DNA from: JASDSY01 sp041441465
GTDB taxonomy: Bacteria > Muiribacteriota > UBA9980
DNA: 64,000 bases
NCBI GenBank assembly: GCA_041441465.1
Contig: JASDSY010000032.1
Location: 68,982 to 132,981, forward strand
Direction of reading: 5' to 3'
Every line of letters begins with the position of its first letter. Position 1 is the stretch's first letter. This document shows positions 25,903 to 35,576 of this stretch, in pieces. The notes under the pieces are model-generated. The model saw only the letters and a list, made by a program, of their open reading frames with translations, was not told where the DNA came from and did no database searches. A program made the translations under genes and the position numbers.

Positions 25903-27184
25903 TTTTCTGCCTGAGAATGACAGATTGGAATCAGGCTTATCAATATATAAGGCAGCCCAAAACTCGGTGTTTTACCAAAAAAAATACAGCGGAATCAGCG
26001 AGCCAAAGGATTATGATTCCTGGCGCAAGCTTCCGCTTCTAACGCGTGATGAAATATACCAGAACACTTTTCCGCGCACACGCGATATGCTTACAATGCC
26101 TCTTGAAAATATGATAGTCATCTCAACCGGCGGATCTTCAGGAACCGCGCGCTATACCGTTTACACGCACGAAGAGTGGGACCTTTTTTGCGACACACAG
26201 GCGAAGGTATTAAAAATTTTCGGAATCAAACCAGACGACAGGGTCGCCAACCTTTTTATCGCGGGACATATGTGGCCGTCATTTCTGGGGCTTCATGAAA
26301 CGATAAAAAGGGTCCATGCCGTTCATCTTCCGATATCATCAAATATACCGCCTGACGAAATATTTGATTTATGCGTGGAATTTGATGCCAGCGTCATTAT
26401 TTCACTGCCGACGCTCTTTATTTTCATGGCCGACCTCGCGCAGAAAACCGGTAAAAAACTACCTTCCTTAAGACTGTTGTGCTATGCAGGAGAACAGTTA
26501 AGCCCTGAAGGCGAAAAGCATGTAAGGCAGTCGCTTGGAGTATCCGAAATCAGGCCGGCCGCATACACAAGTTCTGACGCAGGATTAATGGGCTATCCGT
26601 GCAAACATTGTGAAAATGGAATATACCATATTCCGACTGATTTTCAATTCATCGAAATTTTGAATCCCGACACGCTCGAACCGGTAAATAACGGGGAAAA
26701 AGGCGTTATTGTCGTAACCAACCTCGGGCGCAAATCATTTCCGATAATTCGTTATATGATAGGCGACGACGGCATAATTTTAAACGAACCATGCGCCTGC
26801 GGCGATCCGAATCCGCGATTTAAGCTCATGGGCCGGTCCGGGGATGATTTTAAACTCGGCGGCGGCTTCATTTCAATGGCCGAGTTTGAGAAAGCGCTTT
26901 CTGAAACTGAATCGTTATTCAGCCTGAATTACAATATCGAAATTACCGACATTAAGAACCAGGTTGAAATAGTTTTCAGTGTAGAAGCGGCTGATACCCA
27001 AAAAGCTGAAAAAGGTAAGGAAAAGCTTTATGAAGCGATCCTTGAACGTGTAAAGGAATTCAAAGTCGGCCTTAATTTGGGGTACATAAAAAATTTCGAA
27101 ATAAAGGTTTTGGAACTTGGGAAGCTGCCGCGCAATCCGCGCACCGGCAAAATAAAAAGATTATTTGACAGGCGGATTGGTTAA
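25895..27184 (+). CDS. PaaK-like adenylate-forming enzyme 3
   Basis: A 429-residue ligase with a clean AMP-binding loop (ISTGGSSGTARYTVY), CYAGEQLSPEGEK, AAYTSSDAGLMGYPC, FPIIRYMIGDDG, a CKHCENG/CACGDPNP zinc pair and a C-terminal GKLPRNPRTGKIKR. These strongly resemble the ligase half of the LuxC fusion at the start of the operon, so the two are likely paralogues by duplication. GAGGAGG precedes the ATG, which overlaps the end of the preceding gene by eight bases. Its stop codon overlaps the MATE start. Confidence 0.85.
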   Translation: MFNFLPENDRLESGLSIYKAAQNSVFYQKKYSGISEPKDYDSWRKLPLLTRDEIYQNTFPRTRDMLTMPLENMIVISTGGSSGTARYTVYTHEEWDLFCDTQAKVLKIFGIKPDDRVANLFIAGHMWPSFLGLHETIKRVHAVHLPISSNIPPDEIFDLCVEFDASVIISLPTLFIFMADLAQKTGKKLPSLRLLCYAGEQLSPEGEKHVRQSLGVSEIRPAAYTSSDAGLMGYPCKHCENGIYHIPTDFQFIEILNPDTLEPVNNGEKGVIVVTNLGRKSFPIIRYMIGDDGIILNEPCACGDPNPRFKLMGRSGDDFKLGGGFISMAEFEKALSETESLFSLNYNIEITDIKNQVEIVFSVEAADTQKAEKGKEKLYEAILERVKEFKVGLNLGYIKNFEIKVLELGKLPRNPRTGKIKRLFDRRIG

Positions 27185-28545
27185 TGGAAAACCAGAAAAA
27201 TTCAGCTGCGGCGCTTGAACTTAAGACTCAAAGCGTTGGCAAGCTTCTTCTAAAATATTCAATTCCGACCATTGTTGGAATGATGGTATTCGCGTTTTAT
27301 AATATCATAGACCGTATTTTTATAGGGCGCGCCGTTGGCAGTATGGGAATTGCAGCTGTTGGCATTACTTATCCTATATTTATGATATTGATAGCGTTTG
27401 GAATGCTTGTCGGTATAGGAGCCGGTACTCTTGTTTCAATAAAGCTCGGCGCCGGACACCGTGACGAAGCGGAAAAAATTCTTGGCAATGCCCTGACCGT
27501 ACTGATTATACTTAGCGTTATTTCAACAATCGCAGGGCTTTTTTATCTTGAAAATATTTTATTGGCATTTGGCGCGAGTCAAAACACGCTGGGGTACGCA
27601 TGCGATTTCATGCGCATAATTTTTTTAGGGATAATATTTTCATTTGTGGCTATGGGGCTCAATAATGTTATACGCGCCGAAGGAAATCCTGGATTGGCCA
27701 TGGGAACGATGCTGATTGGCTCTATTATAAATATTTTATTGAATCCGCTGTTTATATTTGTATTCAAATTAGGAGTTGCCGGTTCTGCGCTTGCGACGCT
27801 TGTTTCTAATTTAGTATCAAGCGCGTGGGTCATCTGGCACTTTACCCGCGGAAAAAGTAACATAAAATTGCGTGCGCGTAACATGGTTATTGAGTTTTCC
27901 ATAATAAAACAGATATTTTTCATAGGGCTTTCGCCGTTTATAACACAGCTTGCAGGAAGCGTTGTCGGTATCGCCATGAATAAAAATATGCTGCTTTATG
28001 GCGGCGATATTGGCGTGTCGGCACTTGGAATAATTTCCGGGCTTACTATGTCGCTGATGATGCCAATAATTGGGATCAGCCAGGGCGCCCAGCCGATAAT
28101 CGGATTTAATTATGGCGCCGGTGAGTACGCGAGAGTGAAAAAAGCAATTAATCTTTCTTGTATATGGGCTACCGCGATTTCTGCGTTGGTTTTTACCGCC
28201 GCGTATGCCGCTCCTGAATTCATAATTAAAATTTTTGATTCGCGTACGCCTGAACTTATAACAGTAGGTACGCACGGAATGAAAATTTTTATGATAGGCG
28301 TTATTTTTCTGGGATTTCAAATTGTAGGCACCAATTATTTTCAAGCTGTGGGAAAGCCCAAAACTTCGATATTTTTAACGATGCTTCGGCAGATTATTCT
28401 TCTGGTGCCTTTTGTTTATATTTTCCCGTATTTTTGGAAACTCGACGGTTTGTGGCTGGCTATGCCTGCCGCTGATATTATAACGTCGGCAGTTGTTTTT
28501 TTTGTTCTTTCGTCTGAAATGAAGCGCTTGCGTAAAGAAATTTAA
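27184..28545 (+). CDS. MATE-family multidrug/toxin exporter
   Basis: A 453-residue inner-membrane antiporter with about 12 helices. MATE landmarks include SIPTIVGMMVFAFYNIIDRIFIGR at the start of the first repeat and ISQGAQPIIGFNYGAG in the second, plus QLAGSVVGIAMNK. The TAATG stop-start overlap couples it to the ligase gene, and a strong terminator follows. Being last in the LuxC operon suggests it exports or detoxifies that pathway's product, but MATE proteins are broad, so this is inference. Confidence 0.9.
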   Translation: MENQKNSAAALELKTQSVGKLLLKYSIPTIVGMMVFAFYNIIDRIFIGRAVGSMGIAAVGITYPIFMILIAFGMLVGIGAGTLVSIKLGAGHRDEAEKILGNALTVLIILSVISTIAGLFYLENILLAFGASQNTLGYACDFMRIIFLGIIFSFVAMGLNNVIRAEGNPGLAMGTMLIGSIINILLNPLFIFVFKLGVAGSALATLVSNLVSSAWVIWHFTRGKSNIKLRARNMVIEFSIIKQIFFIGLSPFITQLAGSVVGIAMNKNMLLYGGDIGVSALGIISGLTMSLMMPIIGISQGAQPIIGFNYGAGEYARVKKAINLSCIWATAISALVFTAAYAAPEFIIKIFDSRTPELITVGTHGMKIFMIGVIFLGFQIVGTNYFQAVGKPKTSIFLTMLRQIILLVPFVYIFPYFWKLDGLWLAMPAADIITSAVVFFVLSSEMKRLRKEI

Positions 28546-28690
28546 GAAGCGGGTTTGGTTATAAATTTTTTGAGTGTTTTTATTATATGTAAAATAACAC
28601 GCCGAATTTTTTTATATAAATTATCTGAGTTAAGTTATTAATTAAAGTTTTGGGCCGTATTAAAAACTCTTATTTAAGTTTATTTAAATA

Positions 28691-28726
28691 AAAAATCAGA
28701 GGCAAGTGTATTTGCCTCTGATTTTT
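28691..28726. terminator. Bidirectional terminator closing the LuxC operon
   Basis: A perfect 15-bp stem (28691-28705 with 28712-28726, AAAAATCAGAGGCAA) around GTGTAT, with A and T tracts at both ends. It separates the convergent MATE gene and the SH3/CHAP gene. Confidence 0.95.
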
Positions 28727-28795
28727 GTAATTTTTATAGAGAATATTAGTATTTCTTATTTTTCGGTATATTTGGTTTATAAAAGTTGTTTTTTA

Positions 28796-30127
28796 TTATC
28801 TTTCGCTGGCAAACGGATCGTAAACAGCAGTCACACGGCGGTTATAACCATATTTTGCGTCGCCGTATTTTTTTGCGGAGCCGCCGTTCATATAATTATA
28901 TACTTGCTCGGCCGTCTGAAAATTGCTGGCTTTAAGATTGTCTGAAAATCTCGGTACGCCCTGTGCGTCCTTGCCCATGTAAACGAACCAGTGGTGTGCG
29001 TCATTGGTTGGGTTGTATGCGGGATCATAGTCATAATGGACTTTTACGTGTATAAGCATACCGGGAAGCAGTTTGCCTTCTTCAACAGCTTTTGGAAGCT
29101 GATTTATATAATATCCGCGAAGCGTTTTAATTGCCGGCCATGCAGCCTGCGGCTGAGTGTAAGTTACTTTGGTATTCGGCGCTCCGGCTTCGTGCGCTAC
29201 GGTGCCGGCGAACTGGAGGCATTTATCAGGCGTTGTATACCATTGAGTGCGTTTTGCTGCTTCGACGCCCTGTTTTAATTCGGCGGGAATGTAAGGCCCG
29301 TTAATTCCGTTAATTGTTGTTGGTTCGGCTGCCGCGGTATCGGAGGGCGTTGATGGATTTGTATTTGTATTGGCCGTGGTAGTGTTTACTGTAGTATTTG
29401 CGGTTTGGCCGGAAGCGGTCGTAGTATTTTCATCCTTCGCGCTCCTTCCGAAGCGTATAAATTCGTTGTTGACATAAGCTTTGCCATCATTGCCATTGTA
29501 ATTAATGATATACCATTCGCCGTCACAGCCGGTAACTTCTACCTGAGTCCCGTATGAGAACCCGTCTATAATTTCGCCCCATGGCGCGTTACGTACATTA
29601 AGCTTATATTTGGCTATAACCATTCCGGATGCCGGAAGTGAAAGCTGTTCGGTGATGGTTTTAGGAGTGCCGGTTTCAATTGATATGAGGGAAGTGTGGA
29701 CATAAGCGAAACCGTTATTGCCATAACGGATTTTATAAAATTCACCTTCACGGCCAAGGATATCGACAAGTTTTCCAGGAAGGAACCCGTCTATAATTTC
29801 GCCCCATGGTGATTTACGTACATTAAGTTTATATTTAGCGGTTACTTTGCCGACAACAAGTTCGTCAACGAGCTGGACCGACGATGAGCTGGAAACAACT
29901 TCCCTTGTGACGTTTTCAGAAGATTGTGTTATGTTTTCTTGAAGGTCCTGATTGATGGTCTGGAGGCCGGTAGCACCTGCAGGCGAGGCTATAAATGCCG
30001 ATAGAAATAGCGCCGCCGCCAGAAATAAAAATTTAGAGCCGTTTTTATTTTTAGCTGATACGGTAGTTCGTTCATTATTGTTATTTATAATGTCCTGATT
30101 TTTTTGTTTATGTTTAGTGAAATACAT
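28796..30127 (-). CDS. Secreted cell-wall hydrolase with two SH3b domains and a CHAP-like peptidase
   Basis: A 443-residue exported protein. A Lys-rich start and signal segment (FLFLAAALFLSAFIASPAGA) precede two near-repeat bacterial SH3 domains (KYKLNVRKSPWGEIIDGF and KYKLNVRNAPWGEIIDGF), then a Thr/Asn-rich linker (about residues 235-275). The C-terminal domain has Cys in TPDKCLQFAGTVAHEAG and His in NDAHHWFVYMG, matching a Cys-His amidase/peptidase of the CHAP or NlpC type. SH3b domains bind peptidoglycan, so it likely cuts wall peptides. TGGTATG... AAGGAGGCC before the ATG supports the start. Confidence 0.8.
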   Translation of the reverse strand: MYFTKHKQKNQDIINNNNERTTVSAKNKNGSKFLFLAAALFLSAFIASPAGATGLQTINQDLQENITQSSENVTREVVSSSSSVQLVDELVVGKVTAKYKLNVRKSPWGEIIDGFLPGKLVDILGREGEFYKIRYGNNGFAYVHTSLISIETGTPKTITEQLSLPASGMVIAKYKLNVRNAPWGEIIDGFSYGTQVEVTGCDGEWYIINYNGNDGKAYVNNEFIRFGRSAKDENTTTASGQTANTTVNTTTANTNTNPSTPSDTAAAEPTTINGINGPYIPAELKQGVEAAKRTQWYTTPDKCLQFAGTVAHEAGAPNTKVTYTQPQAAWPAIKTLRGYYINQLPKAVEEGKLLPGMLIHVKVHYDYDPAYNPTNDAHHWFVYMGKDAQGVPRFSDNLKASNFQTAEQVYNYMNGGSAKKYGDAKYGYNRRVTAVYDPFASER

Positions 30128-30342
30128 ACCATGGCCTCCTTAATAATTTTTTACAAAAATATTTATGTGTATTTAAGTGTAATGATAACATAATAACAGG
30201 TTATTTCAAACTAAAAACAGAAAATACGGATTATCTTTAAAATAAAAAACATAAGATTTTGTTTTTATATTCAAATGCGGATTATTATTTGCCGCGAAAT
30301 ATTATGGCTGTAATAGATAATACTAAGTTAAGATATAAATTG

Positions 30343-30379
30343 TTTCAATAAAAATAAATTTTATTAGTTTTTATTGAAA
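30343..30379 (-). terminator. AT-rich hairpin after nudC
   Basis: TTTCAATAAAAA (30343-30354) pairs perfectly with 30368-30379. It lies just past the nudC stop on its strand. Few G/C pairs, so termination is uncertain. The rest of 30128-30396 shows no gene. Confidence 0.4.
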
Positions 30380-30396
30380 TACTCCCGGCGGATAAA

Positions 30397-31257
30397 CTAC
30401 GAGTTTAATTTTGTTGGATCAGCCGTAAAGGCGTCTATAAGTTTTCGTGAAAGACTTCCCGGGCGAGGAAGGTTTGGCATATTAGAAGAATCAAACCAAT
30501 CCGCATGTATTATTTCCTCGCCGTCCGGTTTTATTTCTCCGTTTTTATACGACGCGGTAAATCCTATCATCATCGAGCTTGGAAACGGCCACGGCTGGCT
30601 CTGGAAATATTTCACGTTAAAAACTTCAATGCCAGTTTCTTCGCCTACTTCGCGTTTAACGCATTCTTCCAGACTTTCACCGGGTTCCACGAATCCGGCT
30701 ATCAAGCTGTAAACGCCGTCGGCAAAATTTTTGTTATGCGCCAGCAGAATTTTATCGTCTTTCATAACCGCGACTATGATGGCCGGAGTTACGGCAGGAT
30801 AATAATGTCGGCCGCATTCAGGGCATATTTTAGCCCTTTCAGATTCTGAATGTTTTGTTTTGCGTCCGCATTCGCCGCAGAATTTTGTCGTTTTGTCCCA
30901 GTATAAAACCTGCGCGGCTTTGCCTGCCATGGTAAACTGACTCTGGTCGAGAAGCGGCATCAGGCCCCTGAGATCATGAAATTCCAGTTCAACCGATTCA
31001 GTTTTAAACAAATTTTCGGCGCGGAAGCAATAGTGCGCGGTTTTATTATTTATTCCAATGAAGTGTATGCCTGATATTTTTTTGATGTTTATACTGCCGG
31101 AAATATCAGAAAACTTGATAAATTCAAAACCGGTGCCGCATTTTTTGACGAGCAATTTTTCATCGGCGAATACCATAAATAAAGATGATTCTATAATTTC
31201 CCGGGGCAGGCGTTCTAAATATATTTTTTTTGTATTTTCCATTTTTTTCACGACCAT
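30397..31257 (-). CDS. nudC: NAD(H) pyrophosphatase / RNA NAD decapping enzyme NudC
   Basis: A 286-residue Nudix hydrolase that splits NAD(H) and can remove NAD caps from RNA. It has the NudC N-terminal domain, a four-Cys zinc ribbon (CGEC ... CPEC), the Nudix box GFVEPGESLEECVKREVGEE, and the NADH-specific motif SQPWPFPSS. All diagnostic parts are intact, so function is firm. Neither ATG 31257 nor the in-frame ATG 31242 has a clear ribosome binding site; the latter matches the start of the related fragment at 45546. A decayed relative fused to a MerR tail lies 15 kb away. Confidence 0.95.
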   Translation of the reverse strand: MVVKKMENTKKIYLERLPREIIESSLFMVFADEKLLVKKCGTGFEFIKFSDISGSINIKKISGIHFIGINNKTAHYCFRAENLFKTESVELEFHDLRGLMPLLDQSQFTMAGKAAQVLYWDKTTKFCGECGRKTKHSESERAKICPECGRHYYPAVTPAIIVAVMKDDKILLAHNKNFADGVYSLIAGFVEPGESLEECVKREVGEETGIEVFNVKYFQSQPWPFPSSMMIGFTASYKNGEIKPDGEEIIHADWFDSSNMPNLPRPGSLSRKLIDAFTADPTKLNS

Positions 31258-31390
31258 AATTGAATATTAATTCATTATTTTATAATTATAAGCTTATATT
31301 CATAGTAATTTTTTGAGATTGATAAAAATTCAAGATCACATATTATAAATTAAAACATGTTTTGTTAAATGCTATTGCAGGGTTTTTAGT

Positions 31391-31430
31391 GAAACTGGCA
31401 TCATAAAAAATGTCAGTTTCGTTATTTTTA
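31391..31430 (+). terminator. Orphan intrinsic terminator in the 31258-31823 gap
   Basis: GAAACTGGCAT (31391-31401) pairs with ATGTCAGTTTC (31410-31420), with one G-T pair, followed by GTTATTTTT. No plus-strand gene precedes it, so it may end an unseen small RNA. Other than this and the promoter at 31750, I see nothing in this 566-base gap. Confidence 0.5.
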
Positions 31431-31749
31431 ATGATAAAGCTTCAAAACCTATCATAATTAAATGATAAGCCTGCATTCTATTATTTTGTAAAATAACTTG
31501 TTTTATAAATGTAAATGCGAAGTGATCATGCTGCGGCGGACTTAGAATTGAAACGATATTTGGCAGCGGTTAGCTAAAGTACAGCATAAAAAATATAATA
31601 AAAACCATTGCATGTTTAATATAACATAAATTTTGATTAAAATAAATAAAAAAATAACGGTGCGGCCATAAAAATGAATGAATATTTGTGGGAAGTATTT
31701 TAAATTTAAAGCGGTCCTAATTATATGAATTTGAATGAAAAAAATTCAG

Positions 31750-31791
31750 GCGACAAATAAAAGAATATATGATATAATTTATCATATATTC
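31750..31791 (+). promoter_or_regulatory. Promoter of the M23 peptidase gene overlapped by a palindrome
   Basis: GCGACA (31750-31755) and TATAAT (31773-31778) with a 17-base spacer form a plausible promoter. A perfect 12-bp inverted repeat GAATATATGATA-N5-TATCATATATTC (31763-31791) covers the -10 box and start region. This could be an operator or a 5' hairpin. The ribosome binding site CGGAGG lies downstream at about 31811. Confidence 0.5.
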
Positions 31792-31823
31792 CTGCTTGGT
31801 ATATTTTATCGGAGGTATTTACA

Positions 31824-33050
31824 ATGTTCTTTTTTAAACACTTACGAAGTATTTTCTTATTTCTCGTCTTATTCTTATTAGCGTCTTCGATCGCCGCGAT
31901 TGCAGGCGATGCCGGAAATGAACTCCGGATCGGTTTCCTTTCGGAAAATAAACGCGTCATTCCCTTCATTTATCAGGAAGGCCGTTACCTTTTTACCAAT
32001 GTGAAAATTCCAGAAATTACAATAACTAACGGATCATATGATACCGTCGAGATATTGAATGTCATTCTCGAAGGAAAGTATGCCGGTGATACTTTTGTTA
32101 AAAAACTATTTCAAGCCGGTGACGTAAAAAAACATATGATCGAATTGGGAGCCAGGATAAACGGCCTGAAAAACGGCAAATATCCTATGAGCCTTAATAT
32201 TTCATACGGAAAATTCATCGACCCGGGGAAAAATTTCGCGGAAACTAATATTTTAAGCCCTTCGGCCGTCGGCGTTCTTGCCTTGTGGGAATTGTCGTGG
32301 TTCGAGCATATCGGCCGCGAGGAAATTGATGAACTTGTGTTCAAAATTTTCTGCCGCCGCGGAAATAAACTTGAAATGCTGAAATTTCCAGTTAAACTTG
32401 AAAAATATAATCAGAAAAATAAATACAGCTTTCCGCTTAAGGGAAATATATTGATTGCTAATATGAGCGCTAATTATTGTCATCACCGTATTACTAATTC
32501 GCAGGAGTTCGGATTCGATGCAATATGCCTGGACGAAAAGCTTTCGATGAATAAAAAAGACCAGCCGGCGGTACTTAATGATTATTTTTCATACGGCCAG
32601 CCTATTTATGCGGCAGCTGACGGAGTAGTCGTAAAGATTGCGGATAAATTTCCTGAATGCGCCTCGGAGCCTGCCGTCAGAAAGAAAAATCCGAATGCGA
32701 TGTTCGGACTTATCACAAAAATCGGATTTGATAATACAGTCGGCGGCAATCACGTAATAATCGATCACGGCAATGGTGAATTCGGCTTTTACGCCCACAT
32801 GTGCGAAGGCACAATTAAAGTTTCGCCTGGTGAAAAGGTAAAAAAAGGCCAGGTTATAGGAAAATTAGGCAGCACCGGCAATTCTGACGGGCCGCATCTG
32901 CATTTCCAGGTTTTTGATTCGCCGGAACTGACTACGGGTAACGGCCTGCCTGTTTACTTTGAAAATATCCCGGCCGATGAGCTTGGTTCATACCGTAAGA
33001 ATTATAATGCGCTAGGCGGCGTTGATAATTTAAGAATCAGGCTGGAATAA
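31824..33050 (+). CDS. Secreted M23 metallopeptidase
   Basis: A 408-residue exported protein; the signal peptide ends near AAIAGDAG. An N-terminal beta-rich region (about 30-200) precedes an M23/LytM domain with the zinc motif in NHVIIDHGNGEFGFYAHM, and HLHFQV (GSTGNSDGPHLHFQV) near 350. All expected zinc and catalytic His/Asp residues are visible, so it should be an active wall endopeptidase rather than an EnvC-type degenerate activator. It is 45 bp before the CheA-like gene and may share a transcript with it. Confidence 0.85.
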   Translation: MFFFKHLRSIFLFLVLFLLASSIAAIAGDAGNELRIGFLSENKRVIPFIYQEGRYLFTNVKIPEITITNGSYDTVEILNVILEGKYAGDTFVKKLFQAGDVKKHMIELGARINGLKNGKYPMSLNISYGKFIDPGKNFAETNILSPSAVGVLALWELSWFEHIGREEIDELVFKIFCRRGNKLEMLKFPVKLEKYNQKNKYSFPLKGNILIANMSANYCHHRITNSQEFGFDAICLDEKLSMNKKDQPAVLNDYFSYGQPIYAAADGVVVKIADKFPECASEPAVRKKNPNAMFGLITKIGFDNTVGGNHVIIDHGNGEFGFYAHMCEGTIKVSPGEKVKKGQVIGKLGSTGNSDGPHLHFQVFDSPELTTGNGLPVYFENIPADELGSYRKNYNALGGVDNLRIRLE

Positions 33051-33095
33051 TATTTTTTTGTTCTTTATATTTTTTATATGCTGTGGTGATTTATT

Positions 33096-35576
33096 GTGGA
33101 AGAAACTATTCAGGTTAAAATGTCTTATTTGAATACTTTACTGGAGCAGACCGGCGAGGTCATAATTACCGAAGCTCAGCATGCCTCGCTTGTTAAATCG
33201 CTGGAGTATAATTATATTAATCAGAAACCGCCTGACGAGAATATGCTGAATCTCGCAAAACAGATTTTGCTTTCATCGCGGCAGACGTCGGAACTTCTTC
33301 ATAAAAACGTAATGGATATAAGGCGCGTTGAATTTAAGGAAACTATGACCACGATTCAGCGCCTTGTGCGCGACCTTGCGAAATCACAGGGAAAGCCTAT
33401 TCGTTTTAAGGCATCGGGAAGCGAGACTTTTGTGGATAAAACGATAATCGAGGAATTTTCAGGCGCTTTGATACATATTATAAGAAATTCAGTGGATCAC
33501 GGCATAGAACTGCCTGACGATAGAATTGCCAGAAATAAAAATCCGGAGGGAACCATATCGATAGATATAAGCGAATCTGATGAATTTATATTCATTACCG
33601 TCGCTGATGACGGCGGCGGCATCGATCTCGAAAAAGTCTGCGAAAAAGCCATTGAACGATCGCTTACTACGCCGGAAAAATTAAAAACTATGACCGACGA
33701 AGAAAAATACCAGTTCATATTTCTTCCGGGTTTTTCGACGAAAGAAAAAGTTTCGGAAGTTTCCGGGCGCGGGGTCGGTATGGATGTGGTAAAAAACAGT
33801 GTCGACAGGCTTAATGGAAGTATAATTATCAATTCGTCCCCCGGACAGTGGACGCGTTTTACTTTTAAAATTCCGGTTATTTCCGCCGTTAATATAATCG
33901 ACGCGCTTATTGTCAGAAGCGCCGGCTCGATTTATGCCATGCCGGTATCGGCAGTGGTTTCGATTATAACCGTAACCGAAGAAGATATAACTCTGGCGAT
34001 AGATAAATTTGCCGTCAAGTTCAGAGGGCAGACGCTTTTTATATATGACCTGAAAAAACTATGGAATAAGGGCGCATCTGAAATGTCTCCGCGTGATATA
34101 AAAAATATAGTCGTAATTATTGACCGCGATGAAATGGTAGGAATTTGTGTTGATGACTTTCTGCCGTCGCAAAAAGTTGTTGTTAAGAAACTGGATGATT
34201 ATTTTAGCAAGGTAAGGGCTGTTGCGGGTACTACGCTTTTAGGCGGCAACGACATAGGGCTTATACTGGATGTGGCTGAAGTTATAAACATTGCGCTGGG
34301 GCGCGAGCCGTCCGTTAAAAAATATTGTGAAAAGGCCGGAATATTAGCTGAGGCCGAGGAAACCGCGGCGGCCGCTAAGCTGAAATCGGCGCATAAAAAG
34401 AAAACCGGCGAGGCTGCGAAGAAATATAAAGTTGAAATTGACTCGGAAATATCTCAGGCAGCCAAGGTTGAAATAGCGCTTAATTATCAGGGCAAGCTTC
34501 TTGACGCTTATACCGCGGGCAAACCGGTTTACGAAATCGATTTAATGCTCGAAACCGATATAATTAAAGCGCAAAAAACAAAATTTGATATTTATAAAAT
34601 TGCCAAATCAACAGGCGAACTTTTGTGTGTAATTCCGATGACGTCGCAGCTGCCGGAAAATTTCAAGGACTTTTCGCCGGAAAATTTCGATATGAGCATA
34701 AAATTTTTCATATTGTCGCGCATGTCTATTGATGAAATAGCTTCGAAAATGAATATCGAAAAACGGCAGATAAGAAATGTCGGCATTACTGTTAAAGAAG
34801 AAGCCAGACAATCCGAAGAAAAAGTCTTTAACGAAATAGAGCTGCTTGAAGATTATGAGGCATTTGCGATCGATACGCAAAAAAACCTTTCCGCTATGTC
34901 ACAGAATATACTCGCGCTTGAAGATAATATGTCCGATGCCGAAGCTGTTAAGGAAATATTCAGGGCTGTCCATACGTTAAAAAGCGCCACCGCGATGCTT
35001 GGAATAAAAAATATGTCTGATATCGCGCATATCCTCGAATCAATGCTCGATAAAATAAGAAGCGGCCTTGAGCCGATGACTGAAGAAAAAATAGAGCTTC
35101 TGTTTGATGTTCTGAAATTTTTTGAGGAATGTATGGAGTCCATAAAAAATGGCGTCAAGCCGGTAGTATCGAATGCCGCTGTAAAGGAAAAAATAGTGAA
35201 GTTTACAGTTGAGTCCCCTGAAAAGAAGCTTATAAGAGTAATCGATGTCAAGACGGAAAAATTTCAAATATCCGCTTTCGAAGACCTTGTGATACAAGAA
35301 AAAGTCGCGGGCGGTATGGCGCTTTATTCGATTCTGGTCGAATTTATCCCGGACCTGCCGATGAAAATGGTCAACGCATTTATGCTTTTCAGAAGCCTCA
35401 AGGAATACGGCGAATTAGTAAAAACCATACCGACAATGGAGGAAATCGATAAAGGCAACTTCGAAATGCATTTTAAAATATTATTTCTGGCGTCATGTCC
35501 GAGCGATAAATTTAAATCAGTGTTAATGGAGGAAGAAATTAAAACGTTTGAAATTTCAAATTATGTCGAGAATTAA
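33096..35576 (+). CDS. CheA-like histidine kinase with permuted domain order
   Basis: An 826-residue protein using CheA parts in an unusual order. Residues 1-75 form a dimerisation-like helical pair; 85-265 an ATPase (IIRNSVDHGIE, ADDGGGID, GRGVGMDVVKNSV); about 270-410 a CheW-like domain; about 450-580 a P2-like segment (KPVYEIDLMLETD, VIPMTSQLPENF); 590-710 an Hpt domain with phospho-acceptor His626 in FRAVHTLKSATAML; and 730-826 a second P2-like segment (MALYSILVEFIPDLPMK). In standard CheA the Hpt comes first. GTG 33096 is the start with a weak GGTGA. No receptor, CheY or CheW gene is visible in the window. Confidence 0.85.
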   Translation: MEETIQVKMSYLNTLLEQTGEVIITEAQHASLVKSLEYNYINQKPPDENMLNLAKQILLSSRQTSELLHKNVMDIRRVEFKETMTTIQRLVRDLAKSQGKPIRFKASGSETFVDKTIIEEFSGALIHIIRNSVDHGIELPDDRIARNKNPEGTISIDISESDEFIFITVADDGGGIDLEKVCEKAIERSLTTPEKLKTMTDEEKYQFIFLPGFSTKEKVSEVSGRGVGMDVVKNSVDRLNGSIIINSSPGQWTRFTFKIPVISAVNIIDALIVRSAGSIYAMPVSAVVSIITVTEEDITLAIDKFAVKFRGQTLFIYDLKKLWNKGASEMSPRDIKNIVVIIDRDEMVGICVDDFLPSQKVVVKKLDDYFSKVRAVAGTTLLGGNDIGLILDVAEVINIALGREPSVKKYCEKAGILAEAEETAAAAKLKSAHKKKTGEAAKKYKVEIDSEISQAAKVEIALNYQGKLLDAYTAGKPVYEIDLMLETDIIKAQKTKFDIYKIAKSTGELLCVIPMTSQLPENFKDFSPENFDMSIKFFILSRMSIDEIASKMNIEKRQIRNVGITVKEEARQSEEKVFNEIELLEDYEAFAIDTQKNLSAMSQNILALEDNMSDAEAVKEIFRAVHTLKSATAMLGIKNMSDIAHILESMLDKIRSGLEPMTEEKIELLFDVLKFFEECMESIKNGVKPVVSNAAVKEKIVKFTVESPEKKLIRVIDVKTEKFQISAFEDLVIQEKVAGGMALYSILVEFIPDLPMKMVNAFMLFRSLKEYGELVKTIPTMEEIDKGNFEMHFKILFLASCPSDKFKSVLMEEEIKTFEISNYVEN

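Noticed and set aside
19175..28545. A bioluminescence operon
   Set aside because: No luxA, luxB or luxD homologue is present; LuxC and LuxE relatives occur in non-luminous pathways.
27184..28545. MATE protein as the exporter of the RiPP products
   Set aside because: It is 18 kb away, coupled to the LuxC operon, and MATE proteins do not cleave double-Gly leaders.
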